NCBI GenBank assembly: GCA_024276395.1 | Contig: JAJRXH010000492.1 | Span: forward strand, 1 to 7,398 | Length of the DNA stretch: 7,398 nucleotides | Reading direction: 5' to 3' | From: an archaeon | GTDB taxonomy: Archaea > Asgardarchaeota > Heimdallarchaeia > Hodarchaeales > S146-22 | In this document: positions 1 through 6,672 of the stretch, in pieces | How the letters are laid out: the number at the start of each line of letters is the position of its first letter | Numbering within the stretch: the stretch's first letter is position 1 | Position numbers and translations under genes: made by a program | Notes under the pieces: generated by a model | The model's database searches: none | What the model was told of the DNA's origin: nothing | Seen by the model: the letters and a program-made list of their open reading frames with translations, nothing else

Positions 1-117
1 CGCATTGAAGAAGGCATCACGTGTTTTATTGGTCACGTATTACTGATTTTTCTTTTAGGAATCTTTGAAATAAAATGGATTAGAGGTCATCTGTTTCGAA
101 TTTCTAAAATAATCTGA
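1..117 (+). CDS. Possible C-terminal end of an upstream membrane protein (5' truncated by window)
   Basis: Frame 1 is open from the first base to a TGA at 115-117, giving 38 codons. The peptide has an acidic start (RIEEG), a hydrophobic stretch at about residues 7-25 (including FIGHVLLIFLLGIF) that could be one membrane helix, and a short basic tail ending in RISKII. The other five frames close quickly here, so if a gene enters the window this is the likely frame. A weak hairpin and a run of six T lie about 50 bases after the stop, which fits a gene end. No family can be recognised. The open frame is short enough to be chance, so confidence is low. Confidence 0.3.
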   Translation, partial: RIEEGITCFIGHVLLIFLLGIFEIKWIRGHLFRISKII

Positions 118-165
118 GTTAAAATGAAGAAATGTAGGATGTGAGTGAGGAAATCTCTAAAAGAG

Positions 166-193
166 CACATGTATCCATTTGGATGTGTTTTTT
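166..193 (+). terminator. Weak hairpin followed by T6, possible terminator of the upstream gene
   Basis: ATCC (173-176) and GGAT (181-184) form a short stem around the loop ATTT, extended outward by G-T wobble pairs, and six T follow at 188-193. Archaeal transcription ends mainly on T-runs, so the run matters more than the stem. It lies between the possible upstream gene end at 117 and the methyltransferase start at 293. The rest of 118-292 shows no gene and no convincing TATA box. Confidence 0.3.
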
Positions 194-278
194 CGTTAAT
201 CATCATCTATGCGTGAAGTGGAGAACAGCAATGCCATGGAAGGCAATTCTGCCGTGGATGAGCTGTTTTGTGTTGTTT

Positions 279-284
279 AGGTGA
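279..284 (+). promoter_or_regulatory. Shine-Dalgarno site that favours the ATG at 293
   Basis: AGGTGA pairs with the usual archaeal 16S 3' end (TCACCT core) and stands 8 bases before the ATG at 293. It overlaps the alternative in-frame GTG at 281, which has no ribosome binding site of its own. This supports 293 as the true start. Confidence 0.6.
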
Positions 285-292
285 AAAAAACG

Positions 293-2620
293 ATGACGAA
301 ACCGATTGAAAAAAAATTTCCAGTCGAAGAACTGAATCAAGTTGCTGATAGAGAGTCACATGCTAAAGAAAAATACAGACCTATCCTTTTTCTTCATAAA
401 TGGTGGGCGAGAAGACTAGGTAGTGTTTTTCGGACCATTGCTCTTCATTCATTGGTGGATGAGTCGACACGAGTTTTTGATGAAGAACAGAAACAATGGC
501 GCCTAATAACATCTGATGAACTTTCTAATCCCTGGTTGTTGTACTTGAAAGATGTAGATGTGGGAGGGAAAATCGTTCTTGACCCGATGATGGGAGGTGG
601 GACAACGGTCGTGGAGGCATTACGCATTGGTTGTCGTGTTTTTGCACAAGACCTGAACCCAGTTGCGTGGTTCTTGGTCAAAAAGATCCTTGATCCAGTG
701 GACATTAATGAACTGAGAAGAGCATTCGTGAAATTAGAAAGAGAAGCAGGAAGTGACATCAAGTGCTATTATAAAACACTTTGTCCCCATTGTTTTGAAG
801 ATTACTTGCAGATTTACCAGTTGGAGGCACGAGAGGCAGAGATGAATGTTGTTAAGAAATTAGAGGAGGGAATTGAGCTCTCTGAACTCATCGACCAGTA
901 TTGGTTTGAAAGTAGTACCATGTCATCTTATCAGCCCCAGAAAAGAAACGTTTTTGCTGATGTGAAATATTTTTTTTGGATCAAGGAACTTCCTTGCTTG
1001 ACTTGTGGGACGAAAATACCACTTTTCAGAGGTTATGTTCTAGCGCGGGTTCCAGATCGTAAAATAAAGGCTCATTACGTGATTTGTCCAGATTGCAATG
1101 AAATTTTCGTGGTCAAAGATCCCAATCTTGAAGTCACGTGTCCGAGTGTCACTTGCAAGAAAATCTTTAATCCCAAAAATGATCATCTTGCCAAGAGAAA
1201 GACATATTTTTGCACGAATCCTAAGTGTAGACAGAAACACGTGATCGTAGAGGCAATCAAGAAAGTCGGGAAGCCTAATGAACGATTGTACGCCATTGAA
1301 TATTACTGTCCCTCTTGCCAGACACGTGGATACAAGAAGCCTACCGCAATTGACAGAATTTTTTATGAGAGGGCACGCAGCGAGCTGAGACTGATTTGGA
1401 ATCAATGGGTTGGAAGATATCTTCCCGATGCGTTAATTCCAGATGGCATGAAGACCAAGGAAATGTTGAATTATGGATATCGGTACTGGAAAGACATATT
1501 TAATGATAGGCAATTATTATGCCTGGGAAAGTTATTGAAAGCGATTTTGGAACTTGATGTTGATGAAAGCGTTCGTGAATTTTTGGTGATCACGTTTTCC
1601 AAGTTCTTGGAGTTTCAGAACATGCTATGTGATTATGCACGGGACAAACTTCACTTGTATAACTTGTTCAAGATCCATGCATTTCACGTGGTACTGAATC
1701 CAGTGGAAAATAATGTTTGGGGATCTGAAGGAGGCGGTCGTGGCACGTTCCGCAAGGAGCTCAACAAGATTCTCAAGGCAAAACAGTATCTCGAACGACC
1801 TTTTGAAAAATACATTAAAGATGGTAAAACGATGGAAAAACCAATGCACGTGAAGATTGACGTTCAAATGGGAGATATTTTCAAGATAAATGAGGCAAAC
1901 GTTCTTCTTTCTTGTGGAGACTCTTCCCGACTTGACATTCCTGACCAATCAGTAGATGTGGTCATCACGGACCCACCATATTATGGAAACGTGATGTACT
2001 CGGAACTCTCTGAATTCTTCTATGTTTGGCTTCGTCTTGCCTTGAAGGAAAAATACGTTTTTTTTCGACGCAAGCACGTTCCTAAAGCAATGGAAGTCAT
2101 TGTTAATAAAGCACAAGGAAAATCTGAACGAGAATTCACCCATGGATTAACCGCCATCTTCATGGAATGTCATAGAAAGTTAAAGGATGATGGCATCATG
2201 GTATTTACTTTTCATCATCAAAATGAAAGTGCTTGGGGAGCCATCTTGCAATCTCTGCTGGAATCGGGCTTTTACATCACGGCAATTTATCCAGTAAAAT
2301 CTGAATCAAGCGTGAATCCTCACATTTTTCGAAAAGCGAACGTGCGTTATGATATGGTGGTTGTTTGCAAAAAAAGATTCGAACCTCCCAAAAGGAAAAA
2401 TTGGGATGAATTAATGCGTGAAATACGATTTAGGATTCAAAAGGAGATAGAACGCTTGAAATCTGGAGGAAAACAGATTTCGCGTGAAGATGTGTTCGTG
2501 ATTGCGATGGGAAAGTGTCTTGAAGTGTATTCAATGCATCATCCAGAGATTTATGAGGGCGATCGACGAGTGAGCATCAGAGATGCCTTGCTTTCAATTA
2601 AGGCAATCATTGATTCTTGA
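293..2620 (+). CDS. DUF1156 / COG1743-type DNA methyltransferase with zinc-ribbon insertion
   Basis: Predicted SAM-dependent DNA methyltransferase, probably an adenine (or N4-cytosine) amino-methylase acting on chromosomal or foreign DNA. Numbering is from the ATG at 293 (775 aa); an in-frame GTG at 281 would add four residues but lacks a ribosome site. The N-terminus (about 9-60) carries the DUF1156 signature, including LHKWWARRLGSVFR. The SAM motif DPMMGGGTT is at 97-105 and the catalytic DPPY at 560-563, followed by YGNVMYSELSEFFYVW. That order (SAM motif, long insertion, DPPY) is alpha-like. The insertion has six cysteine pairs near 164/167, 235/238, 265/268, 283/288, 307/312 and 339/342, enough for three zinc sites. 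All key motifs are intact and the length suits the family. Family members often sit beside a DUF499 ATPase, a helicase or a nuclease; none is visible here, though the upstream side is cut by the window. Target sequence unknown. Family call is firm; defence role is inference. Confidence 0.9.
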   Translation: MTKPIEKKFPVEELNQVADRESHAKEKYRPILFLHKWWARRLGSVFRTIALHSLVDESTRVFDEEQKQWRLITSDELSNPWLLYLKDVDVGGKIVLDPMMGGGTTVVEALRIGCRVFAQDLNPVAWFLVKKILDPVDINELRRAFVKLEREAGSDIKCYYKTLCPHCFEDYLQIYQLEAREAEMNVVKKLEEGIELSELIDQYWFESSTMSSYQPQKRNVFADVKYFFWIKELPCLTCGTKIPLFRGYVLARVPDRKIKAHYVICPDCNEIFVVKDPNLEVTCPSVTCKKIFNPKNDHLAKRKTYFCTNPKCRQKHVIVEAIKKVGKPNERLYAIEYYCPSCQTRGYKKPTAIDRIFYERARSELRLIWNQWVGRYLPDALIPDGMKTKEMLNYGYRYWKDIFNDRQLLCLGKLLKAILELDVDESVREFLVITFSKFLEFQNMLCDYARDKLHLYNLFKIHAFHVVLNPVENNVWGSEGGGRGTFRKELNKILKAKQYLERPFEKYIKDGKTMEKPMHVKIDVQMGDIFKINEANVLLSCGDSSRLDIPDQSVDVVITDPPYYGNVMYSELSEFFYVWLRLALKEKYVFFRRKHVPKAMEVIVNKAQGKSEREFTHGLTAIFMECHRKLKDDGIMVFTFHHQNESAWGAILQSLLESGFYITAIYPVKSESSVNPHIFRKANVRYDMVVVCKKRFEPPKRKNWDELMREIRFRIQKEIERLKSGGKQISREDVFVIAMGKCLEVYSMHHPEIYEGDRRVSIRDALLSIKAIIDS

Positions 2621-2638
2621 CCATCCTAGATGTGGCTG

Positions 2639-2644
2639 TTTTTT
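2639..2644 (+). terminator. T6 run after the DNA methyltransferase gene
   Basis: Six T begin 19 bases after the TGA at 2618-2620, with no hairpin before them; a second run of five T follows near 2682. T-runs just after the stop are the usual archaeal termination signal and suggest that the next gene has its own promoter. Confidence 0.4.
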
Positions 2645-2694
2645 CATGATATCTTTCTGCATCTTACATTTCATTGTTCAATTTTTACTTGCAT

Positions 2695-2709
2695 TTCACT
2701 TGCAGTGAA
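2695..2709. repeat. Perfect 6-bp dyad TTCACT-tgc-AGTGAA upstream of the membrane protein gene
   Basis: TTCACT (2695-2700) and AGTGAA (2704-2709) are perfect inverted copies around a 3-base centre, ending 44 bases before the ATG at 2754. The position suits a repressor operator or a small RNA hairpin. No T-run follows directly, so it is a poor terminator. A short dyad can arise by chance. Confidence 0.3.
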
Positions 2710-2745
2710 CAGAATGGATAAAAAAGAGAGGTAAGGATGGATTTT

Positions 2746-2750
2746 GAGGT
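2746..2750 (+). promoter_or_regulatory. Closely spaced ribosome binding site (GAGGT) for the membrane protein
   Basis: GAGGT lies only 3 bases before the ATG at 2754, tighter than usual, so initiation may be weak. An in-frame TGA at 2745-2747 overlaps it and blocks any longer N-terminus, and the next in-frame ATG is codon 93, so 2754 is effectively the only ATG start. An A/T stretch GGATAAAAAAG near 2716 could be a poor TATA element. Confidence 0.4.
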
Positions 2751-2753
2751 ATC

Positions 2754-4484
2754 ATGGCACTTTCGAATACACATTCTTCTTCGTCCTCAGGGGACGATGT
2801 TAGTAACATCAGGCCAAAAATTACTTTTCTTGATCAACTTGTCCAGGTGCTTGAAATATCCTTGATTTTTTTAACATGTTACTCCATCATAGTGCTCCTA
2901 GATGCGGTTTTCGAAGGTTTACAGCTGTATGAGCCATTAGCTAGTGTTTTCTTAGGCGAGCCGGGAGTCGGATCTTTCAATGGAGGCCAATTCGAAGCAA
3001 TCATTAGAATTGGCTTTGTATTCAATATCATGTTGTTCAGCCTTACCTTGGTTTTTGGCGTGTGGATGCGGAAAACTCGTGATAATTGGAGTTTGAAGGA
3101 TCTCGGTTATACTTTCAAGACTGAAAAATACAGTTTTTGGGAAATTCTGAGATGCGGCATTCTATTGGGCATCATTGTTCTTCTTGTTCAGTTCGTGGTT
3201 ATGACGTTTGCCGTGTTCATTTTTAGTGGATTTAATGTAGAGGCAGCGCTTCTGAGTCACGTGTTCCTTAACGAGAAAACGGGAGATTTTTTCACTTCAA
3301 AACAACTTCTTGCTGAATTCTACTTTGGTTTCATTGAAATGGGATTCATTTGGCCGATGACTGCAGGATTTTTCTTCTTTTCATACGCAAATGCTTCATT
3401 AAGAGCCAAGTTTCCAGAAGGCGTCGCTAATCTTCTATCCACATTATTCTACGTGTTTTATCTTGCTTTTTTCTTCATGATCACGACTCGTGGTAAACTG
3501 GCGGCGTTAGGACAATTAGCTATGAGTCCTTTATTTTGGAGCCAATTGTTAGTTTTTTTAATAATGCTTTATCTTTCATTTAGTGCCTTCAGTGAAACGA
3601 AATCTTTGCTTCTTCCGTTCGTGCTTAATTTCATTTTTAATTCTGGTTTAACTGTTGTTCGCACCCTGAATTCATTATTGTATGAGGCAGCCTCTCTGAC
3701 AATGTTGATTCCTTACTTTTTTTGTGCCTTACTTGTTGTTGTATGGTATCTTGTCAAGAAAGAGGATTTTTCCATCATCCGTTCGAGTATCAATTATTTG
3801 CTTAATCCATCTGGTGTTAGGACATCAATAATTCTCGTATTGACGTCCATTTTCGTGATTTTGGCTTTTATTTTTCCTAGCATTCTTGAATTAGTTGTCA
3901 GTTTAAACATATCCGGTACATCTCAGTTGCAGTTACCTCCTTGGTTGCTTTCCGTGGCATACGGGTTTACTTATGGTCTCATCATTGTCCTTTTGGTCAT
4001 CATTCTCACTTATGATCCGACACAAGTGCATGACGTGCTGTTAGTAAAAAAGCCAGAGGGTTTGCCATTGGCTGCTCGAATAGAATTATTCCAGTCAGAT
4101 CAAGTGCTTATTTCAGGCTTTTTTACTGCATTATCGGCAGTAAGTGATGAACTTGAGGCGCGTCCTTCTCAGATTCGTTCAATTAAACGTGGTGAACGGG
4201 AAATTATTATCGAAGACGGGGTTTTCACGAGGGTCATCGCATTAGTCGACAAGGATTCGCCATCGATTCGAACGACCATGGCGTGGAAACACCGTGAATT
4301 TGAAATTTTACACCGAAGGACCTTAGATGAATGGTTGGGTGAAGAGCTGCCAGAGGCAAAGGACTTTGTTGATGATTTAGGACAGATTTCTGTCTTGTTT
4401 AACTTCCCACAACAGACCAAGTGGTTAGCAGTAATCACGGCGATTTTTTCACCGTTAATGATTACATTGATCAGCCTCTTGTGA
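2754..4484 (+). CDS. Multi-pass membrane protein: inactive CPBP/Rce1-like core plus roadblock/longin-like cytosolic domain
   Basis: A 576-aa integral membrane protein. After a Ser-rich tail (1-20) hydrophobic segments lie near 29-50, 86-104, 131-158, 187-210, 222-243, 259-277, 284-300, 313-333, 356-378 and 396-419, and one more at 556-575. WSLKDLGY (112-119) and the layout of 130-300 recall the CPBP (type II CAAX protease, Rce1-like) fold. The three catalytic sites look substituted: EExxxR is replaced around E195-M196...W200, FxxxH by F232...Y236, and HxxxN by N292...N296 within PFVLNFIFNSG. It is therefore probably a non-enzymatic scaffold. Residues about 441-550 are soluble and read as helix (DQVLISGFFTALSAVSDEL), three short strands, then helix, much like the roadblock/longin domains that bind small GTPases. 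This domain is held between two membrane segments and probably faces the cytosol. T6 upstream suggests its own transcript. Alternatives: an unrelated membrane sensor. Membrane nature is certain, the family reading moderate. Confidence 0.85.
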   Translation: MALSNTHSSSSSGDDVSNIRPKITFLDQLVQVLEISLIFLTCYSIIVLLDAVFEGLQLYEPLASVFLGEPGVGSFNGGQFEAIIRIGFVFNIMLFSLTLVFGVWMRKTRDNWSLKDLGYTFKTEKYSFWEILRCGILLGIIVLLVQFVVMTFAVFIFSGFNVEAALLSHVFLNEKTGDFFTSKQLLAEFYFGFIEMGFIWPMTAGFFFFSYANASLRAKFPEGVANLLSTLFYVFYLAFFFMITTRGKLAALGQLAMSPLFWSQLLVFLIMLYLSFSAFSETKSLLLPFVLNFIFNSGLTVVRTLNSLLYEAASLTMLIPYFFCALLVVVWYLVKKEDFSIIRSSINYLLNPSGVRTSIILVLTSIFVILAFIFPSILELVVSLNISGTSQLQLPPWLLSVAYGFTYGLIIVLLVIILTYDPTQVHDVLLVKKPEGLPLAARIELFQSDQVLISGFFTALSAVSDELEARPSQIRSIKRGEREIIIEDGVFTRVIALVDKDSPSIRTTMAWKHREFEILHRRTLDEWLGEELPEAKDFVDDLGQISVLFNFPQQTKWLAVITAIFSPLMITLISLL

Positions 4485-4573
4485 GAAACATTTTCGCCAC
4501 TTGATGGACAGTAATGAACGATGAAATAAAGAAAAGGTGCAAGTTTGTAGTTTGATAATCAATGAATGGTCTT

Positions 4574-4593
4574 GAAGAGAAGAAGAAAGAAAA
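4574..4593 (-). terminator. Pyrimidine-rich tract downstream of the methyltransferase (end of the - strand operon)
   Basis: Twenty consecutive purines on the + strand give a T/C tract on the - strand that starts 21 bases after the TAA at 4615-4617. T-rich tracts of this kind end archaeal transcripts. It lies in the 130-base convergent gap between the two gene blocks; nothing comparable ends the + strand gene, whose best run is four T near 4492. Confidence 0.35.
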
Positions 4594-4614
4594 TGAATTT
4601 GGTTAAAGGATCAT

Positions 4615-5661
4615 TTACTTGATGATCTTATAGATTACGATTGGCGTGGCAATTTCGACCTTGCGAACTCCACATTCCAGAGCCCATTCCTTGATTTTAT
4701 CCTTATGGAAGACACCAGCGTTGCTTACTATTTTCACGTGAATGGTCACGTATGGATTGAGAAAAGGCAAGCTTACTTGTGGACCAAAAATGATGCCTCC
4801 AAGTTTTGTCACTCGTATCATTTCATGAAGCGCTGTTTTGGCATCTGTCCAGTGAAGCACGTGTGATGCATACACGTAATCGAACGTTTCATCTGGAAAG
4901 GGGATTTCCGTGGCGCTGCCATGTTGATATTGGGGAATGAATTGTGAATATTTTGCAATGATTTCACGGGCTTGATTTTCTGAAAGATCGAGATGTCTCG
5001 CTACCATTCGAGGAAATTCTTCTTGTGCGATGTTGAGTAGATTCTCGTCGATATCGATACCGTGTATCTCCAATGGACTGTTCTCACGAATGTGCTTGCG
5101 CTTGTAGTAATAACTCCAGATGGCTGATGTACCCCATCCATTTCCACAACCGACATCGAGGAATTTTCCAGGTTTATTCCAAGCACCGCTAAATGCAAAA
5201 GCAGCACGCCGAGTGGTTTCGTACGCTTTTAGAGCTAACACGTCATCCCAGTTAAAGACATTAAAACCTCCAGTAAATTTAACATAACTACCGCGTAACC
5301 GTTCTGGAAGCTTGTTTGCATAGCTTTGCCAGATATCAGTCCAAGCTTCCGTGAAAATCTCTGGTAACACCCAACTTTCATCAATGGGACGTGCTGTTTG
5401 ATACTTGTTCCCTTCGGTCTTTCTGAGTGTTCCGTCAGCAGCCATGATGTCTAGTATTTCTTGAAGGAATTTGATGTCGGTATAACCACAGTATTCGGCT
5501 AATTCCTCTGCGCTATGAGGTTCGTCGAGAAATTCGAACCATCCTTCTCGTTTTACAACTTTGATGATGTTTCCTCGAAAAAATTTTGCGTTTTGTACTT
5601 TCACTTTCTTGATGTTTCCTAGCTTGAGCAATTCATACCAGGCAAGAAACTTGTTGAACAA
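4615..5661 (-). CDS. Class I SAM-dependent methyltransferase with N-terminal winged-helix domain
   Basis: A 348-aa soluble methyltransferase. The first ~100 residues, with HSAEELAEYCGY (49-60), read as a winged-helix or dimerisation domain like that of small-molecule O-methyltransferases. The Rossmann core follows: motif I FLDVGCGNGWG (167-177) for SAM binding, acidic motif II HGIDID (200-205), then GSATEIPFPDETFDYVYASHVLHW (248-271, written in part as motifs III-IV) and LGGIIFGPQ (287-295), typical of the Methyltransf_11/UbiE type. The substrate cannot be read from sequence. The start is TTG at 5661: a strong AAGGAGGT site lies 6 bases upstream, a nearby ATG at 5666 is out of frame, and an in-frame TAA closes the frame eight codons upstream. 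It is the third gene of the - strand operon, 60 bases after the zinc-knuckle gene. It is not an integral-membrane isoprenylcysteine methyltransferase. All SAM motifs are intact. Confidence 0.9.
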   Translation of the reverse strand: MFNKFLAWYELLKLGNIKKVKVQNAKFFRGNIIKVVKREGWFEFLDEPHSAEELAEYCGYTDIKFLQEILDIMAADGTLRKTEGNKYQTARPIDESWVLPEIFTEAWTDIWQSYANKLPERLRGSYVKFTGGFNVFNWDDVLALKAYETTRRAAFAFSGAWNKPGKFLDVGCGNGWGTSAIWSYYYKRKHIRENSPLEIHGIDIDENLLNIAQEEFPRMVARHLDLSENQAREIIAKYSQFIPQYQHGSATEIPFPDETFDYVYASHVLHWTDAKTALHEMIRVTKLGGIIFGPQVSLPFLNPYVTIHVKIVSNAGVFHKDKIKEWALECGVRKVEIATPIVIYKIIK

Positions 5662-5667
5662 CTCATT

Positions 5668-5675
5668 ACCTCCTT
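5668..5675 (-). promoter_or_regulatory. Strong Shine-Dalgarno AAGGAGGT that sets a TTG start
   Basis: On the - strand AAGGAGGT stands 6 bases ahead of the TTG at 5661. The ATG at 5666-5664 is only 1 base from this site and in another frame, so the TTG is the start that fits. A near-perfect site compensates for the weak codon. Confidence 0.7.
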
Positions 5676-5721
5676 TTCGCCATTAAAGAGCATGAGACCA
5701 TCTTTTTACTTCTCGTTACCT

Positions 5722-6672
5722 TTATTCGAGCAATTTTCTGCGATTGATGAAATCAATCATTGCTAAAATATCAGAAACGTTCTTTTGGTAACGGTCATCA
5801 GCTAATACATCGATGACAGTTTTTTCACCACGGAGGATGCTTCCTAGTACGTTTCGTGCAATGGGATATTCACGAGATACCCGCTCAACAATCCGATCGA
5901 ATCTATCAAGATACGGGGAACTTACCTTAGTAAACAGTAGATCATCTGTAATTAGGCGCATTAATAGTTTCGCATCGCTTGGCAGCACTGTTTCTTGACT
6001 AATGATTTGCAAAGCAAGAGTGATGGAATATTTATGATGCTGGAGTTGTGTCAGAAGTTCTTCTTCGTCTAGTAGCATGGCAAGCCATGCATCAAGAACT
6101 GGGATGATTTTTTCTTTCAAAACGTTAATTGCAAGTACATGGCCATTTTTGATCCATAATTGAACTTTCTTATCTGCCACGTTGACATTCAATCTAGAGG
6201 GATGCTCATCGTAAAGTCTCCGCGCTTCATTCAATCTTTCAAGCAAGATGGTTGATAATTCAAGAAGATTGATCTTGCTGGAATGATGTAGTGGAATGAT
6301 CTCCCGTCGATCCTCATTCAAGTAAATGAAAAATTCGAATCCCGTTATTTGAGGCACGAGTTCATTCAACCCATCAGTAGCCACGACGATCCAACGTTCA
6401 TCTGGGGTGATTTTTTCTTTTTGCATTTCAATTTTTTCAGAGAAAGCATCAATTAGTCCTCGATAGTAGCCTGCATGATCTACGAGGACACTAACTACGT
6501 GTCGTTCATCCTTAAGGTGATGTACTACCCGATAGGTGGCTAGCTGCATTCCAAAATATCGTTCATGTTCAGTTCTTGACAAGTACGTTCGTGGGTCATC
6601 TATCTTGAAGGAGAGGATCATGCCACATAGGGGGCACGGAAATTCTGTTTGTTCGAGCTTGAGTTCACTCAC
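5722..6672 (-). CDS. Zinc-knuckle protein with PATAN/DUF4388-like and winged-helix regions, partner of the GTPase gene
   Basis: A 316-aa soluble protein with no firm family match. The N-terminus has one CPLC knuckle (C13, C16), half of a zinc site, followed by a motif HVVSVLVDHAGYYRGL (58-73) that recurs in form in small archaeal CxxC proteins. The middle (about 95-130) is a second alpha/beta region. Residues about 145-225, with KVQLWIKNGHVLAI (169-182), recall the PATAN/DUF4388 pattern, in which a strand and a loop precede an 'A' helix. The end (272-316), with LGSILRGEKTVIDVLADD and a final RRKLLE, resembles the winged helix often at the end of such proteins. DUF4388-type proteins commonly accompany MglA-like GTPases. 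Start is GTG at 6672, set by AAGGAGG 9 bases upstream; it overlaps the GTPase stop by 8 bases, so the two are translationally coupled. Best reading: adaptor or effector of the GTPase, by inference. Confidence 0.8.
   Translation of the reverse strand: MSELKLEQTEFPCPLCGMILSFKIDDPRTYLSRTEHERYFGMQLATYRVVHHLKDERHVVSVLVDHAGYYRGLIDAFSEKIEMQKEKITPDERWIVVATDGLNELVPQITGFEFFIYLNEDRREIIPLHHSSKINLLELSTILLERLNEARRLYDEHPSRLNVNVADKKVQLWIKNGHVLAINVLKEKIIPVLDAWLAMLLDEEELLTQLQHHKYSITLALQIISQETVLPSDAKLLMRLITDDLLFTKVSSPYLDRFDRIVERVSREYPIARNVLGSILRGEKTVIDVLADDRYQKNVSDILAMIDFINRRKLLE

Noticed and set aside
445..762. Open frame of 105 codons on the - strand inside the DNA methyltransferase gene
   Set aside because: Antisense shadow of a motif-complete gene; low-complexity Ser-rich peptide with no recognisable domain. 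The same applies to - strand frames at 1040-1405, 1625-1948 and 1949-2143.
293..2620. A full anti-phage island (DISARM-like or DUF499-type) centred on the methyltransferase
   Set aside because: No helicase, DUF499 ATPase, phospholipase-D or nuclease gene lies in the window; the neighbours are a membrane protein and a GTPase operon.
4169..4438. Open frame of 89 codons on the - strand inside the membrane protein gene
   Set aside because: Antisense to the soluble domain of the membrane protein; no ribosome site or motif of its own. The frames at 5001-5207 (-), 5813-5998 (+) and 6687-6932 (+) were rejected for the same reason.
2754..4484. An active CAAX protease
   Set aside because: The glutamates and histidines that bind the catalytic metal in CPBP proteases are not at the expected places; residues there are Met/Trp, Tyr and Asn.
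4615..5661. Isoprenylcysteine carboxyl methyltransferase as partner of a Ras pathway
   Set aside because: That enzyme is an integral membrane protein; this one is a soluble Rossmann-fold enzyme with motif I GCGNG and no membrane helices.
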